Source: B1SED10-16 sp046498365
GTDB taxonomy: Bacteria; Desulfobacterota; Desulfobacteria; Desulfobacterales; Desulfosalsimonadaceae
Assembly (NCBI GenBank): GCA_046498365.1
Contig: JAWOAV010000032.1
Span: 1-12,420, forward strand
Direction of reading: 5' to 3'
Length of the DNA: 12,420 nucleotides
This document shows, piece after piece, positions 1-6,512 of this stretch; positions within the stretch are counted from its first letter, which is position 1; each line of letters begins with the position of its first letter. The notes under the pieces were generated by a model. It was not told the origin of the DNA. It searched no databases and saw only the letters and a program-made list of their open reading frames with translations. Both the position numbers and the translations under genes were made by a program.

Positions 1-1
1 C

Positions 2-1570
2 TTACCAGTTGAATTCCAGGGCAAGCCCTTCGCCGGAGGGAAGGATGCGGCGGGAAGGCTGCAGGTCAAGGTGCAGGGGGATCCGGTTTTCTGTGTCCGG
101 GCCGCCTGCCGTGATTTCAATGGATTCGGGCCGTGGATGCCCGCTTTTTTCCCAAAAAAGGAAAAATGTCCGCTTCAACGCCTCTTCCAGCCCCGGCCCG
201 GAAAAATCCGGGGAGAGGTTGTCCCTGCACCACAATAACAACTGCGTTACCCGGGATGCAAACAGTTGATATGCGAGAGAAGCGCCCCCAAGCGTCGTCT
301 CCATGGGGACGAATACAACGTCCCGGTTGGCCATTGCGGCAAGGGGGATCAGACCGATGCGCCGCAATTGATCCATACGGTCCTCGGACATCAGGGCTTC
401 GACGGGAACGGCGGTGTCCGAACCGATAAAATGAACCGCCAGGTCCCTGAGCTGAAAGGCCTGCCACTCTGTAAACCGGGTCGGCCAACCGGTTTCCGCA
501 TAACTTTTTACAATCAAGGCGGATACTGCCCATACCGGTCGCAGCCAGAGCGCTTCTGGCTCTTCAAACGAAACCGTCCGTGGCCGGCTTTCCTTGCCGT
601 AGGGGTATCTTGCCAGCACCCGGTTGCATGCCAGCGCAACCCAGTCGGCCTCCGGTTGGGCCTTGAGGCGGTTGAACTTGGCGAAATGCGGAGATTGAAG
701 GTAATTGGGCAGAAACGGCAAACGGTTCAGGTCGGTCCATGAATCCAGATCCATCAGCCGCGGCGAGGCGCACGCCAATGCCGGCGCCATGAGCATTTCT
801 GCAAACGCGGCCACTTTTTCAAGCAAATGGATGCTGTGAGGCGTATTGTCAAAGGGCAGGTCCACGATGACAAGGGACGGCAGGTCATTAATCTGGCTTA
901 CCGTAAGCCTGCCGATGGTTTCCTCTATGGTTTCAAGGGTTGCCGGAATGATCTCCACCCGGAAATCCGCGGCCGCACCGGCCCCTTGCCGGAGCAGGAG
1001 CTGCAATCCGCGCCAGGCGGCTTCGGCCTCCCGGAAAGCGTTATCGGAATAGACATGGGCAAGCACGGCCTGTATGATGCCATCAACCGCGGTTCCGCCG
1101 GATGTGGGTTTTGTCGCTTGACCGGAAGCCTGCGCCTCCCCCGGCATGGCCACCATGTTCAAAATATTGTCCAGCGCCCCTGCGTCCCTGGAAATGGCTT
1201 CCTTTGCTTCAGCGCCCGCATCGAGCGCAGGAAGATCCGGGAATTGTTCAAGACCCTGCTTTTTTTCTGCAACCGACAGTCTGTGATCAGATAACAGGCG
1301 GCCGGCTTCGAGAAGATGACGCAAAAAAGGATTGTTCTGGATCATCCCGTCCGGGTGGAAATCCTTCATCCGGGAAACCGTGATTTCCAAACCGCCGGCA
1401 GGGCACAAAGCGAGCGGCAGGGGAAAATAAGCGGAACCGCAGATTGATTTAACCGCCTGGTCCAGACTGGACAGATCAACCGCCACAGGCGGCTGCTGCC
1501 AGGGCACCTGCAGGTTCACGGCAAAAGGCGCCAGTACCCGTATCGTAAACGGAATGCTTGGTGTTCGCAT
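2..1570 (-). CDS. Compact TssB-TssC-like sheath fusion protein (522 aa)
   Basis: This is probably a contractile-sheath-like T6SS protein that joins both sheath subunits in one chain. Residues about 5-115 resemble TssB/VipA: an IPFTIRVLAPF strand near the start, then a LEITVSRMKDFHPDGM segment (61-76) matching the TssB 'DI-x-MDDF-x-P' region and a following helix. A linker with a short helix (ALDNILNMV, 132-140) resembles the TssC N-terminus. Residues about 160-522 match TssC/VipB landmarks in order: AAWRGL (184-189), LLEKVAAFAEMLMAPALACASP (from 249), RVLARYPYG (317-325) and IGLIPL (405-410). The TssC-like part is about 360 residues, against nearly 500 in canonical TssC. The reading frame is uninterrupted. 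I chose ATG at 1570 rather than the adjacent GTG at 1573 because AGGAGG lies 5 nt upstream of it. It follows the FHA gene by 15 nt. Family assignment is by motif recall, not a search; whether it forms sheaths is unknown. Confidence 0.8.
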   Translation of the reverse strand: MRTPSIPFTIRVLAPFAVNLQVPWQQPPVAVDLSSLDQAVKSICGSAYFPLPLALCPAGGLEITVSRMKDFHPDGMIQNNPFLRHLLEAGRLLSDHRLSVAEKKQGLEQFPDLPALDAGAEAKEAISRDAGALDNILNMVAMPGEAQASGQATKPTSGGTAVDGIIQAVLAHVYSDNAFREAEAAWRGLQLLLRQGAGAAADFRVEIIPATLETIEETIGRLTVSQINDLPSLVIVDLPFDNTPHSIHLLEKVAAFAEMLMAPALACASPRLMDLDSWTDLNRLPFLPNYLQSPHFAKFNRLKAQPEADWVALACNRVLARYPYGKESRPRTVSFEEPEALWLRPVWAVSALIVKSYAETGWPTRFTEWQAFQLRDLAVHFIGSDTAVPVEALMSEDRMDQLRRIGLIPLAAMANRDVVFVPMETTLGGASLAYQLFASRVTQLLLWCRDNLSPDFSGPGLEEALKRTFFLFWEKSGHPRPESIEITAGGPDTENRIPLHLDLQPSRRILPSGEGLALEFNW

Positions 1571-1575
1571 CACTT

Positions 1576-1581
1576 CCTCCT
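1576..1581 (-). promoter_or_regulatory. Ribosome binding site of the TssB-TssC-like gene
   Basis: A consensus AGGAGG sits 5 nt before ATG at 1570 and only 2 nt before the alternative GTG at 1573, so it decides for the ATG. It lies in the 15-nt gap after the FHA gene stop codon. Confidence 0.75.
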
Positions 1582-1585
1582 GCCT

Positions 1586-2410
1586 TTATTCCCCGAGTTC
1601 ATCCAGGCGCCCATCGCCCAGAAACCGGAACGAGGGGCCTTGGTGAGTCAGGTCCAGCTTGTTTTCCGGTTGTAAGGGGGCTTCCGGATCAATTGTCCGG
1701 CCGTCGAGAAAAACCGTTTGCGCCCCGGTGAGGTCCTTTACCCAGTATCGCCCTTCTTTGAAAAAAATTTCGGCATGCCGGCCGGAAAGGGCCGCATGAT
1801 CAATTGTAAAGTCGCACTCCGCGCTTTTCCCGATCGTCACCGGCAGGCTTTTGAACCGCTGCAGTGTGGGGCCGTATCGGATAATCAGCGGCACATTCTG
1901 CATCGATGACGGCGCAGAAGAGGGCTTCGAAGGCTGCGAATTTTCTGAATGAACAGGCTCCGGGGGTCTTTGCGCATTCGGCCGGTACGCAGCGCTGTTT
2001 TCCCGTCGATTGCTTTCACGGGCTTTTTCTTCCGGCGCCCGCGAGGCTTCTGCCGGAAAGGCCTCCGGCTTGACCGTATCTGCCACTTTCGCCAGGAAAC
2101 TGACCTTCGGCCCACCTTCCGCGAACATGAGCCAGTCCCCGCTTTTCAAGTAGGCTTCTTCGTCCTCCTTTACCGGTTTTCCATTGAGATAGGTATAATT
2201 GGCGCTTTTATTGATTACCTTAAACCGGTTTCCGTCACGGACAATTCTGGCGTGATCCCGGGATATGGTGACGCAATCCGCGGGGAAACGAACCTGGCAG
2301 TCCAGGTTCCGGCCGATAAAAATCTCAGGGCTGCGAAATTCCTGAATTTCTCCTTTCAGGGGGCCTTCAATGTGGACAATGGTTATTTCAAAATCGGGCA
2401 CTACTGTCAT
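1586..2410 (-). CDS. Dual FHA-domain protein of the T6SS locus (274 aa)
   Basis: Two forkhead-associated domains are visible, separated by a polar, proline- and serine-rich linker (about 108-172). The first (about 10-106) has the phosphothreonine-pocket signature GRN (33-35), SRDH (50-53) and LNG (75-77). The second (about 173-266) has GKS (194-196), SGRH (209-212) and LDGR (235-238); its first motif carries Lys in place of the usual Arg, so binding may be altered. FHA domains bind phosphothreonine peptides, and FHA proteins such as Fha1 of Pseudomonas control T6SS assembly post-translationally; a comparable scaffold role is inferred here. No partner kinase or phosphatase is in the window. 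The ATG overlaps the stop of the upstream DUF2169 gene by 4 nt (ATGA), suggesting translational coupling; the nearby purine-rich sequence is weak. No signal peptide or membrane segment is seen. Confidence 0.88.
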   Translation of the reverse strand: MTVVPDFEITIVHIEGPLKGEIQEFRSPEIFIGRNLDCQVRFPADCVTISRDHARIVRDGNRFKVINKSANYTYLNGKPVKEDEEAYLKSGDWLMFAEGGPKVSFLAKVADTVKPEAFPAEASRAPEEKARESNRRENSAAYRPNAQRPPEPVHSENSQPSKPSSAPSSMQNVPLIIRYGPTLQRFKSLPVTIGKSAECDFTIDHAALSGRHAEIFFKEGRYWVKDLTGAQTVFLDGRTIDPEAPLQPENKLDLTHQGPSFRFLGDGRLDELGE

Positions 2411-3651
2411 TGCTGCGAATTTCCTTTATTCTGCTGTAAAAACGCTTTTACGGACTCCTCCACCGGCTGCGGAGCCTCATATTCATACAAGGGGCCATTG
2501 TTTACACGGCAGCGCAAGGGGATTGTTTTGTGAATCCCTGGAACAAAAGGGCGCGGCAGTGGCGACAGGATAGCCCATACCATCGAGAATTTCCATTCCT
2601 GTGGAAGAAAAAGCAGGGAATGGAGCTTAGGCGCGGAAGTTGCTTTTTCTCTATCGATATACAATTCAACAAGGGGTTTTCCCGGGAGGTTGAACAGCAC
2701 ACTGCCTTGAGGGTGGACCCCCTGCAGCAAAACCGGTTCGTTCCCCTCCAGGAAAGGCACGGAAAGCCCGTAAGAGGCTTCACTGAAAAACCGTATATCA
2801 AAATCCAGGGAATCAAGAAAGGATTCTTGAAAAATTGTCCGATAATTCCTGGGCAGTACCCCCATCCGGACCTCTGCAACGGAATCTTCGGGTGCCGGAT
2901 ACCAGCCGTCAACACCACCGAAAAAAGCGTACCGGGGATAGAAGAAAACCGGCATCCAGTCCAGGCACCAGGGCAGCGGCTGCTTGTGCCAGAGCCTTGG
3001 ATCCCCGGCCACAAGCCTGTCTTCGGTAAGCAGATCAGACGGGTCTTCCAGGCAGGGGAGCGCAATACCGTCGATGTCCTCCGGATCGGGCAGCACCACA
3101 TACCCTTTCCCGAAATGGTTCCGGGGATACAGCCCGGGATGGTCCGCCTGGAGCTGAAACTTAACGGTCCAGGTCAGGGGTTCTTCCACCGGAACCCGCC
3201 AGTCAATCCCCCCGTAAGCATTTTCATAGGACAGATTCACCTGTTCAAAGAGCTCGGGAGGTGTAAAGAAGATTTCTCCTGCGCGGCGACACCGGACCCG
3301 CCGTTCTCCAAAAACCGCCACTTTTTTACTGTATTCCCCCACCTGGAGTTTAACATTCATGGACCTGACCGGCACCCCGTCTCTTGGGACCGCCTTTCCC
3401 TGAAGGGCGATGTCTGTCCCCTCCTTGAACGGCCAGAACTCACATCCCGCTTTCAAGCGGGGAATCTCGTCCGGGTCGAAAAAATTATTGTACAGCGGCA
3501 GCGGCTTCTCCAACCTGACGTTTCCTGACGCGTCATAGGCAAACGTCATCTTGATCAGCCCAAACGCCAACTGATCAACGGGCTGCGCCGGGTTGATGCC
3601 CATGAAGATATCGAAGTCTTCTTTTGGAATGGTCGCTTTGGTTGCCGTCAT
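2407..3651 (-). CDS. Divergent DUF2169-like T6SS adaptor (414 aa)
   Basis: This resembles DUF2169 proteins, some of which act as adaptors that load an effector onto VgrG/PAAR (known for the Agrobacterium Tde2 system). Visible hallmarks are a TDIALQGKAVPRDGVPV segment (about 79-95), a strand ending in KKVAVFGERR (109-118) and YENAYGG (142-148), which matches the family's 'YE-x-AFGG' motif. It is less typical than the second DUF2169 gene at 4658-5713 and has extra sequence at both ends. The DUF2169 region is followed by about 250 residues including a WHKQPLPW motif, so it may have a specialised partner. The start is uncertain: ATG at 3651 and in-frame GTG at 3672 (421 aa) both lack a good ribosome binding site; I prefer the ATG. 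It ends with a 4-nt overlap into the FHA gene. A role in loading cargo is inferred from family and context. Confidence 0.75.
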   Translation of the reverse strand: MTATKATIPKEDFDIFMGINPAQPVDQLAFGLIKMTFAYDASGNVRLEKPLPLYNNFFDPDEIPRLKAGCEFWPFKEGTDIALQGKAVPRDGVPVRSMNVKLQVGEYSKKVAVFGERRVRCRRAGEIFFTPPELFEQVNLSYENAYGGIDWRVPVEEPLTWTVKFQLQADHPGLYPRNHFGKGYVVLPDPEDIDGIALPCLEDPSDLLTEDRLVAGDPRLWHKQPLPWCLDWMPVFFYPRYAFFGGVDGWYPAPEDSVAEVRMGVLPRNYRTIFQESFLDSLDFDIRFFSEASYGLSVPFLEGNEPVLLQGVHPQGSVLFNLPGKPLVELYIDREKATSAPKLHSLLFLPQEWKFSMVWAILSPLPRPFVPGIHKTIPLRCRVNNGPLYEYEAPQPVEESVKAFLQQNKGNSQQ

Positions 3652-3708
3652 ATATTTTTGTCCGAATGACACCGAAAAGGGTTTTTAAAACAATCGGGGC
3701 AACAAGGA

Positions 3709-4632
3709 TCAAAGGGCAGTAAAATTGCTCCAGGGGGTCTGTGAATCTCCCGAACCGGCACCTTCCTGGTAACCGAATGCATGTGCTTCGGCACCATGCG
3801 GTCCTTCACCCATGACATCATAGGCCGCCTCTCCTCCGACCCATGCATTGCCTAAACCGATCTTTACCTGGGGATTGCCGGTGCCGGTCAACGCTGTTAT
3901 CCCGGCGCCGGCAAGCCCGCTGAGAGTGTTTTTGAGAAGATTCTTGCCCTGGCTCTCTAAAAAATCCCTCCCACTGGACCCAAACACCTCCCGGGCAATG
4001 GTCCTCATACCTTCCCTGCCGGCAATACTGCTGATCTGCTGATTCACATTCGTTGAAATGCCGCTGTACGGATTCCAGCTTTTTGTTTTGAGCTTGTTAA
4101 AAATGAGATCCAGCGCCATGGAAACGGCAATGGAACCCACCCCCGCCCAAATATCTCCCGCAGTCAAGCCGACCCGGACGGTATTCAAGGGGCAAATCAC
4201 CGAATATCCAAAGGGAATACTGATGGGCTCGCAGCAGCAAAGCATGACAAAAGGCGGCCAAATGGTCGTGCAACCAGTGGATTTACCGTTCATCTTAACC
4301 GTTGAAGCGTTGAACATCACCTGCCTTTTAGAAAAAGGCCACATTACCGCATACCAGATATTGGAAGGGGGGATGGTTACATCGGGGATGAGCGGGCCGA
4401 TGTCATGCCCTTCCTGCATGACAAAGACGCCTTTATGAAAAACGGAATTCGTAAATTTATTTTTCCCCAATGCAAACCCGGCGGTCCACATCATGGTTGC
4501 GATCATTTCCACTCCAACCGTAACCACCGGAGCAGGTACCGCCGGAGGAGCCAGGAGCATATGCGTACCCACCGTAATGGGCAGGGTGAAATCCCATATT
4601 ACATTGACGGGACAAGTGGCTGCACTGGGCAT
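3709..4632 (-). CDS. Hydrophobic PAAR-like protein of a DUF2169-associated T6SS module (307 aa)
   Basis: The N-terminal 180 residues look like the PAAR-like proteins that accompany DUF2169 adaptors: many short hydrophobic strands and a Gly/Pro-rich repeat structure. They include GHDIGPLIPDVTIPP (75-89), FNASTVKMNGKSTGCT (107-122, resembling the 'V-x-NG-x-P-x-G' core of PAAR-like folds) and TVRVGLTAGDI (151-161). Cysteines cluster at 121, 132-134 and 147, and histidines occur at 24, 66 and 76. Residues 26-50 and 160-178 are strongly hydrophobic and could be membrane-active or buried strands. Residues about 185-307 form a tail rich in Gly, Ala and Ser with no toxin motif that I recognise. PAAR proteins cap the VgrG spike; that role is inferred. 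The ATG at 4632 follows a weak AGAAGAG, and the gene starts 25 nt after the DUF2169 stop. It may instead be a chaperone-bound membrane-inserting effector. Confidence 0.6.
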   Translation of the reverse strand: MPSAATCPVNVIWDFTLPITVGTHMLLAPPAVPAPVVTVGVEMIATMMWTAGFALGKNKFTNSVFHKGVFVMQEGHDIGPLIPDVTIPPSNIWYAVMWPFSKRQVMFNASTVKMNGKSTGCTTIWPPFVMLCCCEPISIPFGYSVICPLNTVRVGLTAGDIWAGVGSIAVSMALDLIFNKLKTKSWNPYSGISTNVNQQISSIAGREGMRTIAREVFGSSGRDFLESQGKNLLKNTLSGLAGAGITALTGTGNPQVKIGLGNAWVGGEAAYDVMGEGPHGAEAHAFGYQEGAGSGDSQTPWSNFTAL

Positions 4633-4657
4633 AACTCTTCTATCCCATGGCTCAGTA

Positions 4658-5713
4658 TTAATTCCATTCCCGGCAGATCAATCGAACGGTGCGCTCCGTG
4701 CCGGGTACGTATTCATATGTAAAATTGAACCGGTAGACGATATAAAAACGCTTTTCTTCAGGAAGAAGGACCAGGGTGTCCGCACGGAGTTTGACCTCGA
4801 CCCATTTTTCATTCAAAAGCAGGTCCGCCCCGATTTCCCATCCAGGAACTGTAAACTGAAGGAGGCCTTCCGGGGTAAGGCCTTCCAGGACCACATCCAT
4901 TCCCGGGGTAAGCTGCAGATCCAGATCCAGGCTGGGATGGGCCCGGTGCCACAATTTTGATGTCGGGGCAATATCCGGTTTATTCGTCATTATGTCCGGG
5001 TCTTTTAGGTCCCGTTCGTTCAAGCCCATGGCCCGGAAAGCATGGATGGCAGTAGACATGGGCACCGTGGCCCAATACGCCGGTGCCGGGGCATCGTCCG
5101 GGGAGGAAATGAGGTGGTCCGGGTCTTCGATATTGGGAAGAGGGCGTATTTCACTGAATCTCGGGTACCCTTCAGGCGTTTTGAACTGACTGTCGATGGA
5201 AGGGATCATGGCGTCAACATGAAACCCTTTCCCGTCCGGGTTGCCGGGGTCCGCCAGGGTAATAAACGACCCCTGGTCGATTTCAACCTCGGCTTTGCCA
5301 CCAAAAGCATTGGCATAGGTAATGGGCATTTTTTCAAAGGGTTCCGGATCGCTCATTTTCCCATTTTGCCAGAAACGGTTTCCAATTACGGCCAGAGACC
5401 GCTTCACCGTACCGACCTGGACAGAAACCGTTGCCCGGGTCGCAGGCCGGCCGCCCGGCGGATAGGCGCACCCGAGGGCAATCACATCCGTGTTTTTCCC
5501 CTTGGGCAGGTCGTCCCGGGGGAGAAGCCCAAGGGGGGTTTCCTCATCGTTCTGGAACATGGGGTATGGATCATCCATATCCGGATCACATTGACCGTCA
5601 TTCCCAATCCGGAATGTCGCCTTGGCCGCCAGCACCCCCATCCGCCGATCAGATTCGGGCATCTCCCCGACCCCCAGGCTGGCGGTCAAAAAGGTGGAAT
5701 TCACCAGTTCCAT
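4658..5713 (-). CDS. DUF2169 T6SS adaptor protein (351 aa)
   Basis: This is a clear DUF2169 family protein. Its N-terminal domain shows the family order: a strand with VLAAKATF (27-34), TDVIALGCAYPPGGRP (75-90, the 'TDV-x-V-x-G-x-AYAPGG' motif), RSLAVIGNRFW (105-115) and PITYANAFGG (130-139). A second half (about 200-351) has alternating strands and ends in RLICREWN. DUF2169 proteins bind effectors or PAAR proteins and guide them to a cognate VgrG; here the likely partners are the PAAR-like protein directly downstream and the VgrG encoded upstream. Translation starts at ATG 5713, with AAGGA about 6 nt upstream that overlaps the stop of the preceding DUF6484 gene. The protein is soluble, with no signal peptide. 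Family identity is confident; the exact cargo is unknown because no toxin gene is recognisable nearby. Confidence 0.88.
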   Translation of the reverse strand: MELVNSTFLTASLGVGEMPESDRRMGVLAAKATFRIGNDGQCDPDMDDPYPMFQNDEETPLGLLPRDDLPKGKNTDVIALGCAYPPGGRPATRATVSVQVGTVKRSLAVIGNRFWQNGKMSDPEPFEKMPITYANAFGGKAEVEIDQGSFITLADPGNPDGKGFHVDAMIPSIDSQFKTPEGYPRFSEIRPLPNIEDPDHLISSPDDAPAPAYWATVPMSTAIHAFRAMGLNERDLKDPDIMTNKPDIAPTSKLWHRAHPSLDLDLQLTPGMDVVLEGLTPEGLLQFTVPGWEIGADLLLNEKWVEVKLRADTLVLLPEEKRFYIVYRFNFTYEYVPGTERTVRLICREWN

Positions 5714-5722
5714 ACCGCTTCC

Positions 5723-6367
5723 TTAATTCAAATGAATCATCTCGCCCTGGACATGGACGTCGTCTTTGGCCTTCATGCGGATCTCGCCCCGTCTGGCTGC
5801 CAGTTCAATGTCTTTGGCTGTAAGGCGCAAACGCCCCTTGACTTCGATATTCAAATCGTCGTTTAACAGCCGGAGAACAGGCCCATGCTCCCCCTGTTCG
5901 ATCTGCAGGACAGGATTGTCCCCGGAATCAACCACGTGGATGGCCTTGTTTTTTTCCAGCCGGATCACCGGCCCGGGTTTGGGCGTGTGATCCTCCGGCC
6001 CGGCAAGCCCGTCCAGGATACCGCAGACCAAAGGTTCGAACCAGTTTCCCGGCTGCTGGAGGAGAACGCGGTCGTGGCGCTGCGGCTTGACGTCCCGGAT
6101 GCACGGCAGCCACTTCTCCTGCAGCTTTTTTGATGCGTCGGTCCACCGGATGAGACATCGGCCCGAAAGTAAGGGGTGATGATTGTCCATGCACATGCCG
6201 ATCAGGGTCGCTGGTGCCCGGATTTTACCGTATTCGGCGGCAATGGCTGACACCAGTGGTTGTTCATCGACGCCTCCTGAGCCATTGGGTTCGCTTCCCG
6301 GGTCTTTGTCCATCTCATCGCCGTCTTTTTCGACCCGGACGGTTCTGTCATAAAGGGATTTAATCAT
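5723..6367 (-). CDS. DUF6484 domain protein, VgrG-like mini-spike (214 aa)
   Basis: After a polar N-terminus (1-45), residues about 50-122 match DUF6484: an ATLIG strand (53-57), then RVLLQQPGNWFEPLVCGILDG (100-120), which looks like the OB-fold strand pair of VgrG (compare VLLTFIDGNPDRPII in the VgrG encoded upstream). The tail (about 135-214) is a run of short strands ending in VHVQGEMIHLN, resembling the beta-helix end of VgrG. The protein therefore looks like a spike tip without the gp27-like base. DUF6484 proteins are encoded near T6SS DUF2169 and PAAR-like genes, but their biochemical role is not well known to me. The frame stays open to an upstream ATG at 6424 inside the palindromic repeat; I chose ATG 6367 because GGAG (6374-6377) lies 6 nt before it. 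A 145-nt gap separates it from vgrG, the largest gap in the window. Confidence 0.78.
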   Translation of the reverse strand: MIKSLYDRTVRVEKDGDEMDKDPGSEPNGSGGVDEQPLVSAIAAEYGKIRAPATLIGMCMDNHHPLLSGRCLIRWTDASKKLQEKWLPCIRDVKPQRHDRVLLQQPGNWFEPLVCGILDGLAGPEDHTPKPGPVIRLEKNKAIHVVDSGDNPVLQIEQGEHGPVLRLLNDDLNIEVKGRLRLTAKDIELAARRGEIRMKAKDDVHVQGEMIHLN

Positions 6368-6373
6368 ATGGTG

Positions 6374-6377
6374 CTCC
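6374..6377 (-). promoter_or_regulatory. Ribosome binding site deciding the DUF6484 start
   Basis: GGAG sits 6 nt before ATG 6367. The alternative in-frame starts at 6379 and 6424 have no such sequence; the latter lies inside the palindromic repeat. Confidence 0.5.
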
Positions 6378-6413
6378 ATTTTAAACGGTAAATATTCCCA
6401 CAAACTATGGGCC

Positions 6414-6472
6414 CGTAGGGGCACCCCTTGCGGGTGCGCGGAATTTGGGCATCCGCAAGGGGTGCCCCTACG
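6414..6472. repeat. Palindromic repeat with perfect 20-bp arms (MITE/REP-like)
   Basis: CGTAGGGGCACCCCTTGCGG at 6414-6433 is exactly mirrored at 6453-6472. With one mismatch the arms reach 24 bp (6414-6437 and 6449-6472) around an 11-nt loop. It lies in the only sizeable intergenic gap, after vgrG and 47 nt before the DUF6484 start. No T-tract follows either arm, so it is not a standard intrinsic terminator, though the hairpin could stabilise or attenuate the transcript. From memory, GTAGGGGCAxCCC-type palindromes are dispersed repeats in several bacterial genomes; dispersal in this genome cannot be tested from one window. Confidence 0.8.
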
Positions 6473-6512
6473 AGGTCCTCTTGATCATCATTTCTATTGA
6501 TACATGCATGGA

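Noticed and set aside
2..1570. Initial reading of the last gene as TssA (ImpA N-terminal domain).
   Set aside because: There is no ImpA_N signature, and the ordered TssB- and TssC-like motifs explain the whole length better.
6414..6433. A sigma-54-type promoter look-alike (GGGGCAC...TTGC) in the palindrome.
   Set aside because: Only 3 bases separate the two elements where 5 are expected, and the match is a by-product of the palindrome sequence.
6414..6472. The palindrome as an intrinsic terminator after vgrG.
   Set aside because: No T-tract follows the stem on either strand, so the standard terminator structure is incomplete.
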